Assembly (NCBI GenBank): GCA_022561055.1
Contig: JADFRY010000001.1
Coordinates: 1 to 57,024 of the forward strand
Source of the DNA: Nanobdellota archaeon
Lineage (GTDB): Archaea > Nanobdellota > Nanobdellia > Pacearchaeales > GW2011-AR1
Reading direction: 5' to 3'
Length of the DNA: 57,024 bases
In this document: positions 47,461 through 56,026 of the stretch, piece after piece
Numbering within the stretch: the stretch's first letter is position 1
Layout: the number at the start of each line of letters is the position of its first letter
Notes under the pieces: model-generated
Told to the model about the DNA's origin: nothing
Seen by the model: the letters and a program-made list of their open reading frames with translations, nothing else
The model's database searches: none
Translations under genes and position numbers: made by a program

Positions 47461-48015
47461 TTATATGCTTAGAGGATATTGTGCTATTGTATTATATATT
47501 GGGCCGGAAGGCTTAAGTTCTGAAGTTTTTAGTTTGAAGTTGTTAATGGAGAATTTAATATTTTTACATTTTACATTTGATATATAATTTATGAATCCCT
47601 TTTTATCTTTTGCATATTTGACACGGGCAATTGTTAGATGAGACATGAATCTTTGTTCTTTAGGAAACAATTTTTCAAGCGAGGCATCTATTTGTTTTTG
47701 TAAGTTAAAGATGTCTCCTGTAACTTTGAGCCAAACTATTCTTGGATTTCCTTTATAATTGAAAGTTCCGACATGACTTAATTGTAAATTTAATGTGTTG
47801 AATTTTATTGTTGATAAATCTCGTTTTACTTTGTCTAATGTTTTGGAATTAATTTCACCAAGAAATTTTAGAGTCAGGTGTAGATTTTCTAGTTCTATTA
47901 ATTTTCCTGTAAAGTTTTGTTTGTTGACTAAGGATTGTATGCGAGCAATTTCTTTTATTACTTCTGATGGGAAGTCTATACAGATGAAGGTGCGGAGTTT
48001 TTCATTGTTTTGCAT
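47461..48015 (-). CDS. thpR: RNA 2',3'-cyclic phosphodiesterase (LigT/ThpR)
   Basis: The two HxT motifs of the 2H phosphoesterase family are clear: HLTLKFLG (46-53) and HLTIARVK (~126-133). The 184-residue length is standard. ThpR opens 2',3'-cyclic phosphates on RNA and was first seen as a 2'-5' tRNA ligase activity. With two intron-bearing tRNAs in the window, a role in clearing splicing ends is plausible. It begins 1 bp after the ureohydrolase stop, so they share a transcript. Confidence 0.92.
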   Translation of the reverse strand: MQNNEKLRTFICIDFPSEVIKEIARIQSLVNKQNFTGKLIELENLHLTLKFLGEINSKTLDKVKRDLSTIKFNTLNLQLSHVGTFNYKGNPRIVWLKVTGDIFNLQKQIDASLEKLFPKEQRFMSHLTIARVKYAKDKKGFINYISNVKCKNIKFSINNFKLKTSELKPSGPIYNTIAQYPLSI

Positions 48016-48016
48016 A

Positions 48017-48826
48017 TTATAAAAATTCTGCTAAGAGTTTCGAAGCTAGTTTAGTAGTCATACTATCATATTGTTTTTTATCTTTTTCAGAATCGACTTC
48101 GACAATGTCTATGGCTTTTAAGTTTTTTAAAATGCTGAGTCTCGAAACAAGGTAAATAAGTTGCCTTGGAGTTATACCGCCAGGTTCTTTATATGATGTG
48201 GAAGGGGCAAAAGCAGGGTCAATTACATCTATGTCTAAAGAAACATATAACTCTTTTTGTCGTGAGAATTCCATTATGATGTCTGTGATTTCTTCTAAAT
48301 CTGCGTTTAGTTCATTGATATTTATTTGCTTTATCTTATTTTCTTTTAGAAAGATAATTTCTTCTTGAGTTGCGTTTCTGGAGCCAATTAATAAAATATT
48401 TTCCTTAGGAAATCCTTCTTCTATTAGTGCTCGTAGCCATTCTTCGTGTGTTGGCTCTTTCATTGGAGGCATGCAATCAGGATGTGCGTCAAAAACAATT
48501 AAACATGGTGTTTTGTTATTTTCATTACAAAAATGTAAAAATGCTTTTCCTATAGAGAAAGAAATTGAATGGTCCCCTCCTAAAAATATAACCTTGTCTT
48601 TTGTTTGGAAAGCTTCTAAAGAGTTTTTATAGATAAGTTTTTCTTGTTCTTCTAGATTTTTATTATTTAGATGTATCTCTTCTAAATCTAAGAGATTTTT
48701 GTTTATTGGTTTGCCTTTTTCATTAGTATGAATTTCATCGAGTCTAGATATGATTGCATTCCCAGCATCTCTACAGCCGTTTGTTTTTCCTAACCCATTT
48801 ATTCCAGGGACTTTTATTATTTGCAT
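48017..48826 (-). CDS. Arginase/agmatinase family ureohydrolase
   Basis: The 269 residues keep the manganese-binding signature set: GGDHSISFSIGKA (83-95), FDAHPDCMP (112-120) and LDIDVIDPAFAPSTSYKEPGG. The DAHxD and DxDxxD ligands are complete. Family members hydrolyse arginine, agmatine or formiminoglutamate. In archaea agmatinase supports polyamine synthesis, but the specificity loop cannot be judged. It shares an A/T box with a divergent membrane protein. Confidence 0.85.
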   Translation of the reverse strand: MQIIKVPGINGLGKTNGCRDAGNAIISRLDEIHTNEKGKPINKNLLDLEEIHLNNKNLEEQEKLIYKNSLEAFQTKDKVIFLGGDHSISFSIGKAFLHFCNENNKTPCLIVFDAHPDCMPPMKEPTHEEWLRALIEEGFPKENILLIGSRNATQEEIIFLKENKIKQININELNADLEEITDIIMEFSRQKELYVSLDIDVIDPAFAPSTSYKEPGGITPRQLIYLVSRLSILKNLKAIDIVEVDSEKDKKQYDSMTTKLASKLLAEFL

Positions 48827-48848
48827 TATCGATTATTAAATAGAAACG

Positions 48849-48856
48849 TATAAAAA
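48849..48856. promoter_or_regulatory. Shared A/T box for the genes at 48826 and 48878
   Basis: TATAAAAA is centred about 26 bp from both divergent start codons. It is less symmetric than the other shared boxes in the window. Confidence 0.5.
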
Positions 48857-48877
48857 GTTTTGTAATAATAATGATTT

Positions 48878-49663
48878 ATGAGAATAAGAGCTAAACATGT
48901 ATTAATTTTTCTGATAGCTATTTCTTTTTTAGCAGCATATTTTTTTCCTATAGTAGAAGGAGATGTGATAGATGGGGAATCTATCGCCTTTGTGGGAATC
49001 TTGTTCGGTATAATTGTTGGTTTTTTTATTGCTGATTTATATTCTAGATATCAGGGAATAAGAGATAATGCTGCCTTAGATGCTAGTAGTTTGAGTACTT
49101 ATTATTCTTTCGCTAAAATACTAGGACAGAACAAGAAAAATAAGAGATGGTTGGAAAAGCAGAAAGAATTGATTAATAAATATATTCATAGGTTTATGCC
49201 CCTTCCTTGGCCAAGATACTCAGAAACAGAACCAGAGTTTAGTGCTATTGTTAATTCCTTGGGGGAGATTAGATATGATACTGATAAAGAGAATGAAACC
49301 TATTCTAATATGTTAGCAGTCGTGTCAGGACATTCAGATGCGAGAGAGAAGTTAGTCATGTATGGAAAAGATAAACTTACATGGGGAGAATGGCTTGTTG
49401 TCTTGTTTTTGGCATTGTTATTAGTGGGCTCTTTATTTTACGTGAAAGTAGATTCTTTGGTTTCAGTAATTTTTACAGGGGCGCTTATTTCTGCTATTCT
49501 TATACTTTTGTTTGTTTTGAAGGATTTAAATAATCTGAATTTTGGAGAGAGCTCTGTTTCGGTAGAACCTTATGAGAGAGTTTTGGATGCCATCGGAAAG
49601 CCAAGGTATTATAGGAAAAAGGGAAGTGTTTGGAAAGCCTTCTTTGGTAGAAGGAAGAAATAA
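48878..49663 (+). CDS. DUF4239-like membrane protein
   Basis: Four membrane segments are visible: two near the N-terminus (VLIFLIAISFLAAYFFPIV; IAFVGILFGIIVGFFIADL) and two after residue 165 (LVVLFLALLLVGSLFYV; VIFTGALISAILILLFVL). A cytoplasmic helical loop separates them. The pattern resembles bestrophin-like DUF4239 proteins, but the match is loose. Function unknown. It is convergent with the M16 peptidase gene. Confidence 0.5.
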   Translation: MRIRAKHVLIFLIAISFLAAYFFPIVEGDVIDGESIAFVGILFGIIVGFFIADLYSRYQGIRDNAALDASSLSTYYSFAKILGQNKKNKRWLEKQKELINKYIHRFMPLPWPRYSETEPEFSAIVNSLGEIRYDTDKENETYSNMLAVVSGHSDAREKLVMYGKDKLTWGEWLVVLFLALLLVGSLFYVKVDSLVSVIFTGALISAILILLFVLKDLNNLNFGESSVSVEPYERVLDAIGKPRYYRKKGSVWKAFFGRRKK

Positions 49664-49665
49664 TC

Positions 49666-50862
49666 TTATTCAGGCACGATTGCCGCAGTACTGTAGTTGT
49701 CTATTTTCGCGAGTTCTTTAACTTGTTCGAGAGTTACTTTCTTTATTTCTTCTACGTATTTGTAGTAGTTTTCTGCATTACCTGTCGATATTTCAGCGAA
49801 TACTAATTCATTCATTACATTTGTGCTTTCTTCAGAAGTAACTTTTCTTAGGCCTATCAGTCTTTGTTGTGCCTCTTTTAGATCCACAGGAGTCATGTTT
49901 TTGGAGGCAAGATCGAATTCTTCTATTATTATTTTCTTTACTTCTGGAATTGCTTCCTTTGTTGTGCCGACGTAAATAGAATAGTGGGAGTGATTCTTTT
50001 CTGTATCGATTGAACTCCTTACGGCATATGCAAGGCCTCTCTTTTCTCTTATTTCTAAGAATAATCTGGAAGACATTCCATTTGCTAGATAAGCGTCGAG
50101 TACTTCGAGAACGTGTATCTTTGGATCATTTGCTTGCGGGGCATGTATGGCAAATACGAAATGTGCTTGGTCTAATCCTGGGCGTTCTTCTGTTGTTTCC
50201 GCGTTTTTTTTCTTTATTTCAGGAGTCTTGAGAGGTTTGTTTTTAGGTTGGAAAGTTTTTTCTAAGTAATCACAGACTTTTTCGAAGTCTAGAGAACCTA
50301 CTATAGTGACTATGTAATTTTCGGGAGAGTATTTTTCTTCGAATTCTTTGTAAACAAAATCTCTTGTTAGAACAGAGACGGTTTCTTTAGAGCCTATGAT
50401 TCCTTCGCCGAAAGGTTTTTCGTAGAGATTTTCTAAAATTTTGTCGTGGATGTGTCTTTGAGGCATGTCGTGGTACATTTTTATTTCTTCTAAGATTACT
50501 TTTTTTTCTTTCTCGAATTTTTCTGGGTCAAATTTAGGGTTTTTCAGCATATCTGTTATAATATCTAGGCCTGCGAAGACATGTTCGCTGGGTAGTTTAA
50601 ACCAATAACTTGTTACATCTTGAGCAGTGAAGGCGTTTAAGACACCACCTTTCTTTTCGACTTCTCTGGAGATGTCTTCATGAGTTCTTGTTTCTGTTCC
50701 TGTAAATAGCAAATGTTCTATGAAGTGGGCTATTCCTTTGATTTTGGAGTTTTCATGGGAAGCAGCGTAAGGATTAGAAATACTTAGAGAGACTATTGGT
50801 AGATCTCTTTCTTCAAATAGGATTGTTATTCCATTTGATAGTTTTCTCTTTTGGAATTTCAT
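49666..50862 (-). CDS. M16 family zinc peptidase
   Basis: The inverted zinc motif HFIEH (46-50) and the third ligand Glu in EEIKMYHDMPQRHI are present, followed by the inactive-type second domain (RGLAYAVRSSIDTE with the substrate Arg-Tyr). The 398-residue one-domain-pair size equals bacterial processing peptidases such as PqqL/YmxG types. No signal peptide is seen. Archaeal M16 roles are unknown; protein quality control is an inference. The start is close to an A/T box shared with the GTPase gene. Confidence 0.88.
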   Translation of the reverse strand: MKFQKRKLSNGITILFEERDLPIVSLSISNPYAASHENSKIKGIAHFIEHLLFTGTETRTHEDISREVEKKGGVLNAFTAQDVTSYWFKLPSEHVFAGLDIITDMLKNPKFDPEKFEKEKKVILEEIKMYHDMPQRHIHDKILENLYEKPFGEGIIGSKETVSVLTRDFVYKEFEEKYSPENYIVTIVGSLDFEKVCDYLEKTFQPKNKPLKTPEIKKKNAETTEERPGLDQAHFVFAIHAPQANDPKIHVLEVLDAYLANGMSSRLFLEIREKRGLAYAVRSSIDTEKNHSHYSIYVGTTKEAIPEVKKIIIEEFDLASKNMTPVDLKEAQQRLIGLRKVTSEESTNVMNELVFAEISTGNAENYYKYVEEIKKVTLEQVKELAKIDNYSTAAIVPE

Positions 50863-50883
50863 ATTTTTCTGAAAAGGATGATG

Positions 50884-50890
50884 TTTATAA
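50884..50890. promoter_or_regulatory. Shared TATA box between M16 peptidase and DRG-like GTPase
   Basis: TTTATAA is about 25 bp from the peptidase ATG (50862) and 28 bp from the GTPase ATG (50915). It rules against the ORF-track start at 50891. Confidence 0.55.
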
Positions 50891-50914
50891 GTGTTTGGTA
50901 TATTTGAATATAAA

Positions 50915-51823
50915 ATGAGCAGTACAAATCAGGGACCAGAGTATTTTGCAGCCGAGAAGAAATACTTATATTCTCAAAATGTAGAGGAAAAAGTCTTTTG
51001 GTTAGAGGAGATGATTCGTAGCTTTAAGAAGCATAAAGGCAGTGAAAAGATGTTGGCCGAGCTTAAAACACGATTAAACAAATTACGAGAAAAAATTGAG
51101 AAGGGAAAGAAAGTTGGGAAAGGCAGAAAAGGAATAAGAAAAGAAGGTTACCAAGTTTGTCTTGTGGGAAAAACAAATTCTGGGAAATCAAGTTTGCTGT
51201 CAAGAATTACTAATGCGAGTCCAAAGATATCTGGAAATAAATTTACGACTGCACAAGCAGAGTTAGGAACCATGGATTATGAAGGAGTTAGAGCACAAAT
51301 AGTTGATTTGCCTCCGTTAAAAAGCAAGGAGCTCGATTATAGCCTTGTTAATACTGCCGATTGTTTGTTGTTAGTTGTTGAGAAGCTTAATGAGTTGGAT
51401 GAAATTAATAATTATATTATTAAGGCGTTGGGGAAAAAAATTGTGGTTGTTAATAAGGTTGATAAACTAAATGAAAAAGAAAAGAGAAAGTTAGAGGAAA
51501 GTTGCAGGTCTGAGAGGCTTAATTATGTTTTGATTTCTTGCGTCTCTAGGGAAGGGATTAACGAGCTGAAAAAGAAAATTTTTAAGGAGATGGATGTGAT
51601 CAGAGTTTATACTAAAGAGCCTGGGAAGGAGAAGAGTGAGAAGCCTATTATTTTACCTTCGGGAAGTAATGTAAGAGATGTTGCAGAGAGTATTTATAAG
51701 GGGTTTTCAAAGCAAATAAATGAAACGAGGTTGACAGGGCCGAGTGGCAAGTTCTCAAATCAAAAAGTTGGTTTGAAACACAGGTTGAAGGATAAAGATG
51801 TTGTGGAGTTTCATGGGAAGTGA
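50915..51823 (+). CDS. DRG-like Obg-family GTPase with TGS domain
   Basis: The start at 50915 (MSSTNQGPEY) is set by the TATA position, giving 302 residues. An N-terminal helical domain (KHKGSEKMLAELKTRLNKLR) leads to the G domain: G1 LVGKTNSGKSS, G2 FTTAQAELG, G3 VDLPPL (DxxG replaced by DLPP), G4 NKVDKLNE and G5 SCVS. A TGS domain closes the protein (LPSGSNVRDVAESIYKGF). DRG proteins assist ribosomes. The DxxG-to-DLPP change is normal in some DRG/Obg relatives but removes a Gly, so hydrolysis may differ. Confidence 0.85.
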   Translation: MSSTNQGPEYFAAEKKYLYSQNVEEKVFWLEEMIRSFKKHKGSEKMLAELKTRLNKLREKIEKGKKVGKGRKGIRKEGYQVCLVGKTNSGKSSLLSRITNASPKISGNKFTTAQAELGTMDYEGVRAQIVDLPPLKSKELDYSLVNTADCLLLVVEKLNELDEINNYIIKALGKKIVVVNKVDKLNEKEKRKLEESCRSERLNYVLISCVSREGINELKKKIFKEMDVIRVYTKEPGKEKSEKPIILPSGSNVRDVAESIYKGFSKQINETRLTGPSGKFSNQKVGLKHRLKDKDVVEFHGK

Positions 51824-51824
51824 A

Positions 51825-52790
51825 TTATTTCCAGGCTTTCCTGATTGGAGCTAGGAGTTTTTCTAAACTTTCTGCCACTGCGTTTTTTAAATCTAAAGGA
51901 TGGAGTTTTTTAGATGCGAAGTCTTTTTCTAGAGTTTCATAGTTCATGTAAGTTTTATTTCCACCATGTTCCTTGGATCGGGAGATGACTAGTTTCTCAA
52001 ATTTAGGGAATAATAAATATCTAGTTATTTCTAAGATGGGGTTTTCATTTGTTTTACCTGTTATGCAATGAGCTTTTTTTATTTTTTTAGCTATTTCTAA
52101 TTTTGAGTCTCGTATTGAAATCATTCCTTCTGGTGAGGAAGAAGACATTTTATCTCCTGGACCTCTTAAACTTGTTATGAGCCCGGTATGAATGAAAATT
52201 GGTTTCTTTTTCATATTAATTTTTTGGAACAACTCTATGCCCAATACATGAATTTTTCGTTGCTCGAGACCTGCGACAACAAAATCTAAGTTTAGTACTT
52301 TAATATCCTCTATTTGCATCAAAGGATAAATAATCTGAGAAATTTTTGCATTATTAATGTCGCGGGCGATTGCTTGCATACTTCGTAAACCTCTATTGAC
52401 TGTTGTATTTAGAGCCATAGTCATTATATCGTCAATGTAATCTGTTTTTCTTTGGAAGTCTGTTCCCTTTATGAATCTGGCTTTTGTTAGTCCAACAGCC
52501 TTTATTCCCTTTTCCCATATTTTCACTTGTTTTTCTAAAGAATCCCAATCACCTTTTTTGTTTAACCAAGCATGCCAATCGGCTAACAAAATGATGGGGT
52601 TTATTCCTGCTCTTTGGAAATCCAGAACTTTCATCATTGTTACTAAATGTCCGATATGGATTTCTCCAGATGGTTCATATCCACAATAAACTATCAGGTT
52701 CTTTTTTTTGAGAACTTTTTTCATATCTTTTTCATTTAAGATTTCCTTAGCATTTCTTGTTATTAACCCAATCTTTTTTTCTATATTCAT
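51825..52790 (-). CDS. tyrS: Tyrosine--tRNA ligase
   Basis: The class I signatures are PSGEIHIGHLVTM (HIGH-type) and GDKMSSSSPEGMIS (KMSKS-type). The 321-residue archaeal/eukaryotic form lacks the bacterial S4 domain, as expected. A tyrosine-pocket segment reads LMQIEDIKVLNLDFVVAGLE. The enzyme charges tRNA-Tyr in the cytoplasm. It is divergent from a small OB-fold protein across one A/T box. Confidence 0.95.
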   Translation of the reverse strand: MNIEKKIGLITRNAKEILNEKDMKKVLKKKNLIVYCGYEPSGEIHIGHLVTMMKVLDFQRAGINPIILLADWHAWLNKKGDWDSLEKQVKIWEKGIKAVGLTKARFIKGTDFQRKTDYIDDIMTMALNTTVNRGLRSMQAIARDINNAKISQIIYPLMQIEDIKVLNLDFVVAGLEQRKIHVLGIELFQKINMKKKPIFIHTGLITSLRGPGDKMSSSSPEGMISIRDSKLEIAKKIKKAHCITGKTNENPILEITRYLLFPKFEKLVISRSKEHGGNKTYMNYETLEKDFASKKLHPLDLKNAVAESLEKLLAPIRKAWK

Positions 52791-52813
52791 ATTTCAAAAA
52801 GGACGAAAGTTAA

Positions 52814-52819
52814 TTTAAA
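52814..52819. promoter_or_regulatory. Shared TTTAAA box between tyrS and the OB-fold gene
   Basis: The symmetric TTTAAA is about 26 bp from the tyrS ATG (52790) and 24 bp from the ATG at 52840. Confidence 0.55.
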
Positions 52820-52839
52820 CCTTTCTAGCTTGTTTTATT

Positions 52840-53157
52840 ATGCGCAGAATTTCATTTATTATTGTTATTTTAGGTATTTTTGTATTATTGGTTCTTTTGA
52901 TTTTTCCTCCAATAGAAATTGAAGAAATTGAATCTTTAGATGAGATTGAGGTCAATGAGAAGATTTCTTTATCTGGAGAAGTTATTGATGAGAGGATTTT
53001 TGAAGATTTTAAAATTTTGAAGATTGGAGAAATTGAAGTGGTCTGTAATTGTCCCATTGGGGAAAGTTATTTGGGAAAAAATGTTTCTGTTATTGGTTTG
53101 GTCGAGGAGTTTAATGAAAGAAAGCAGATTAGAGTGCTAAGGCTCTTAGTCGAGTGA
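52840..53157 (+). CDS. Membrane-anchored small OB-fold-like protein
   Basis: The N-terminal helix (FIIVILGIFVLLVLLIFPP) anchors an 80-residue beta domain with the strand pattern of an OB fold: VNEKISLSGEVIDERIFEDF, LKIGEIEVVCNCP and KNVSVIGLVEEFNERKQIRV. Such anchored OB proteins occur in archaea, possibly binding nucleic acid or protein outside the membrane. No exact family name is certain. The two cysteines (CNC) may be redox or metal linked. Confidence 0.6.
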   Translation: MRRISFIIVILGIFVLLVLLIFPPIEIEEIESLDEIEVNEKISLSGEVIDERIFEDFKILKIGEIEVVCNCPIGESYLGKNVSVIGLVEEFNERKQIRVLRLLVE

Positions 53158-53186
53158 ATTATATTGCTTTTTAAGTAATCTTTTCA

Positions 53187-53852
53187 TTATGTTCTTTTGT
53201 TGATTAGTTTGTATAGGCGTTCTGCTTTTTTTCCTATTATTTCTTTTAATTCGTCTTCTACGGCATTGGCTATATTTTTAAGTGTTTTGAAATGTTTTAA
53301 TAATTTTTTTGCAGCTATTGGTCCGATGTTTGGAAAACCTTCGAGAATAAATTGCAGTTGTTCTTTATCTGAAAGCATAATTTTTGAAGCTCTGATTGCG
53401 GATTCTTTTTTTGGTTGTTTTTTAGCTAAGACTGAGATGTATTTTGCAGTATCTTTTTCATTTAATGTGAAAATTATAGGTATCTGATATTCTAAGATTA
53501 TTGATAGTAAAAAACCGCGGAATGCATTTTCATGGATTGCTCCGGAGTAAGGGTCTTCTGTTTCGAGACCCTCGAGAATAAGTATTTGGCTGGGATATTG
53601 TTTTAATTCTAATAGCTGTTGCATGATTCTTTTATTTATTATTGAAGATTTAAAGTCAGGAATAGTTTTTCTTTCAATTGCAGTATTGTTAATGAGATAA
53701 TCTGCGACAGGAAGTTGTTTGAATTCTATTTCAAAACCAAGTTTTATTAATTCTGAAATTACCAGAGAATTTTTCTCCCTGTGGTCTACTATTACTTTTG
53801 GTTTTTCTTTAATTTTGGTTTTCTTTTTTGAGAAAGGGTTTAGGAAGGTCAT
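53187..53852 (-). CDS. ERCC4/XPF-type nuclease with HhH domain (Hef nuclease half)
   Basis: The ORF starts at 53912, but a TATA-like TTTTATAAA 25 bp before ATG 53852 supports MTFLNPFSKK and 221 residues. The nuclease motifs VDHREKN, VADYLINNTAIERKTIPDF (ERKxxxD) and QLLELKQYPSQILILEG are present. A helix-hairpin-helix pair follows (LEGFPNIGPIAAKKLLKHF; ELKEIIGKKAERLYKLI). In euryarchaea this is the C-terminus of Hef, fused to a helicase; here the helicase is a separate gene at the window end. It cleaves forked DNA at the junction. Confidence 0.88.
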   Translation of the reverse strand: MTFLNPFSKKKTKIKEKPKVIVDHREKNSLVISELIKLGFEIEFKQLPVADYLINNTAIERKTIPDFKSSIINKRIMQQLLELKQYPSQILILEGLETEDPYSGAIHENAFRGFLLSIILEYQIPIIFTLNEKDTAKYISVLAKKQPKKESAIRASKIMLSDKEQLQFILEGFPNIGPIAAKKLLKHFKTLKNIANAVEDELKEIIGKKAERLYKLINKRT

Positions 53853-53994
53853 GATGTTGAAAGTAACGATTTGTTTATAAAAGTTATCTGTATTGATTTG
53901 AGACAATGGCAAGCCAAAGAGAAATTATGAGTCATGAAAGAATGTTTTTTGAGAAGAGATATAGGTTTAAATATTGTTTTATTGTGTTTTGGAA

Positions 53995-54816
53995 ATGATA
54001 ATCGATGCACATGCACACTTTATTAATAGAGAAATCATTAAGAATAGAGTGAAAGATCCCGAGTTTTTGAAAACCTTTCAGAACCCATCGATAGAAGAGG
54101 GCAGGAAAATGTGGCTTGAAGCGATGGATAAGAATGGAATTGAAAAAACTGTTTTTATAGCTTTGGATGCTGGAAATGAAGATTTTCTTAAGTTTATTGA
54201 AAGTTCTGACAGGTTTATTGGAACGACAAATGTGAACCCTATTGAAGAAGATGCTGTCAAGAAATTAGAGGCAGATATTAAAAGGGGATGTAAGGGTCTT
54301 AAACTTTTCGCAACTAGCAGTGGATTTGATGTTGGGGATGAGAGAGCATATAGTGTTTATGAATACTGCGAAAAAAATGAGATTCCAATCGTTATTCATT
54401 TTGGTGTAACTATAGGGAGAACATCTGATCTTGATTTAGGTAATCCTTTGAGGTTGAGTAAAGTTGTTAGTCGATTTCCAAAGTTAAAGTTTATTATCGC
54501 GCACTTCGGTGCGGGTTTTTTCAAGGAAGCTTTATTGTTAATGTATAAGAACGAAAATGTTTATTTTGATACCTCTGGAACGAATAATTGGTTAGAATAC
54601 AGTCCATTTGGATGGACATTAAAAGATTTATTTAGAATTTCTCTGAACGCGATAGGGAGCAAAAGAATTTTATTTGGGACAGATAGTCATAGAATGTCTG
54701 AAGGCTATAGAGAAAATATTTTGAAGGAACAGATGGAGATTGTTAAGGAATTGGCTGGGGAGGAGGGAGTTGAGGATATTTTTTATAATAATGCTAAGAA
54801 AGTTTTTGGGATTTGA
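53995..54816 (+). CDS. Amidohydrolase-fold metal-dependent hydrolase
   Basis: ATG at 53995 gives MIIDAHAHF, whose HxH is the first metal pair; the listed start at 53974 precedes a TTTAAATA promoter box too closely. Other active-site elements are FATSSGFDVGDERA, VIHFGVTIG, IIAHFGAGF and LFGTDSHRM, as in the TIM-barrel COG2159 group. These enzymes act as hydrolases or decarboxylases of many small molecules. The 273-residue protein stands alone, so the substrate is unknown. Confidence 0.85.
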   Translation: MIIDAHAHFINREIIKNRVKDPEFLKTFQNPSIEEGRKMWLEAMDKNGIEKTVFIALDAGNEDFLKFIESSDRFIGTTNVNPIEEDAVKKLEADIKRGCKGLKLFATSSGFDVGDERAYSVYEYCEKNEIPIVIHFGVTIGRTSDLDLGNPLRLSKVVSRFPKLKFIIAHFGAGFFKEALLLMYKNENVYFDTSGTNNWLEYSPFGWTLKDLFRISLNAIGSKRILFGTDSHRMSEGYRENILKEQMEIVKELAGEEGVEDIFYNNAKKVFGI

Positions 54817-55042
54817 TTCTCTTGTTATTTAGTATTATGAATACTATCAGATGTGTTATGGAAAATAATAAGGAGAAAATTGTTAATATTAATAGAAGAA
54901 TGCTAGATATTTTGTTTGTGTTTAATAGGAGTAAGTATAAGATGAAAATTATGGCGGTGAGAATAAAAGGTACAATGTAATGAGGCTTTCTTGATATTAT
55001 TTTTCTCTTTTCTAGGGATTTGAGTTTTGATTTCAGAGACAT
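54794..55042 (-). CDS. Small two-helix membrane protein
   Basis: The protein has a basic N-terminus (MSLKSKLKSLEKRKIISRKP, 20 residues) and two membrane helices (YIVPFILTAIIFILYLLLL; SILLLILTIFSLLFSITHLI). A longer start at 55048 adds two residues. It overlaps the 3' end of the amidohydrolase gene by 23 bp on the opposite strand. No family is recognised. Confidence 0.5.
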   Translation of the reverse strand: MSLKSKLKSLEKRKIISRKPHYIVPFILTAIIFILYLLLLNTNKISSILLLILTIFSLLFSITHLIVFIILNNKRIKSQKLS

Positions 55043-55150
55043 TTTCATTTAAAATCATCTAAGGTTTTGAAATTTATATTATTTAATAGACATATAATCT
55101 ATAAAAAGATTTATAATATATAGAGTTTATAAAGAATTAAGAGTGAAGAT

Positions 55151-55681
55151 ATGGTGAAAAAGATAGGTTTTGGTGTTGTTATCGCTATTGCTATTATTCT
55201 ATTTGTAGTTGGCTTTGTTACTGGTTTAACATTTTATAAAGATAATCCAAAATTAGCTCCTAAAGATTCTGCTGACAGAGTTGCACCATACGGTTTGCCT
55301 GATTTTATTATGGAAGGAACAACGATTACCGTTGAAAAAAATAGCTCAATGTCTTTAAACGGAACGATGGGGACCCTTTATTGGTATAGCATTCCTCAAA
55401 TAAGCACTTTCAGAAGCATAGGGACTGGTTATGCTAGAATAATGTCTTCTGGTTTTTTTATATATGATTCTGATGGAAATTTGGTAAGTGCTATTGGAGG
55501 GACTGGACAATTTCCCCCTCCGGGTTTTCCACCTGGAACAAGTTTTAACGTTAGAGGATCAACGAACGGATACTTTTTACCAGGAGATTATGTTCTTATA
55601 GCTCGCGCGGATCCCGAGAATCTTGTTGAGGAATCAAATGAAAGTAATAACGAAGAACAAGTTGCTTTTATATTACCTTAA
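55151..55681 (+). CDS. Membrane-anchored CARDB-like protein
   Basis: An N-terminal helix (GVVIAIAIILFVVGFVTGL) anchors a beta domain. The end contains FLPGDYVLIARADPENLVEE followed by SNESNNEE, the hallmark strand and turn of CARDB adhesion modules. The middle has a Gly/Pro loop (QFPPPGFPPGTSFNVRG). It is probably extracytoplasmic, perhaps binding surface sugars. A TTTATAAAG box about 25 bp before the ATG supports the start. Confidence 0.7.
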   Translation: MVKKIGFGVVIAIAIILFVVGFVTGLTFYKDNPKLAPKDSADRVAPYGLPDFIMEGTTITVEKNSSMSLNGTMGTLYWYSIPQISTFRSIGTGYARIMSSGFFIYDSDGNLVSAIGGTGQFPPPGFPPGTSFNVRGSTNGYFLPGDYVLIARADPENLVEESNESNNEEQVAFILP

Positions 55682-55701
55682 AAAAGTTTTATAATTTTAT
55701 T

Positions 55702-55965
55702 TTATATTTCTCCTGTTGTTCTGTATCCTCTTTCTGCTTGTTTCATCTCTTCATAATGAGGACAATGTTTTATTATACAGAAAGGATCATGATGGCTCCA
55801 ATGGCTTAGCCTTGCTTTGTGGATGTGGCAAGGCTCATTTGTAACTGGTTCTCCTCGTATCTTGAAAATTAATGTTCCTTCACCGAATCTATGTGGGGGG
55901 CAATAGTTGCCATCATTTAAATCAATTCTATTTCTTGGATTCTTTGGTTGATATGTTTTGAGCAT
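55702..55965 (-). CDS. Cys/His-rich 87-residue protein, unassigned
   Basis: Cysteines and histidines are clustered: YCPPHRFGEG, NEPCHIHKARLSHWSHHDPF and CIIKHCPHYEE. This density suggests a structural metal site, iron or zinc, but no known motif spacing is matched. There is no signal peptide or membrane segment. The gene is divergent from the next one with starts 62 bp apart. Confidence 0.55.
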   Translation of the reverse strand: MLKTYQPKNPRNRIDLNDGNYCPPHRFGEGTLIFKIRGEPVTNEPCHIHKARLSHWSHHDPFCIIKHCPHYEEMKQAERGYRTTGEI

Positions 55966-55996
55966 TTTACTTATAGATATATCAGATGATAATTAT

Positions 55997-56006
55997 TTTT
56001 ATATAG
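55997..56006 (+). promoter_or_regulatory. TATA-like box for the gene at 56027
   Basis: TTTTATATAG is centred about 25 bp before the ATG at 56027. The adjoining A/T tract could also serve the divergent gene ending its promoter near 55990. Confidence 0.45.
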
Positions 56007-56026
56007 TTGATAATATATAATCTTTT

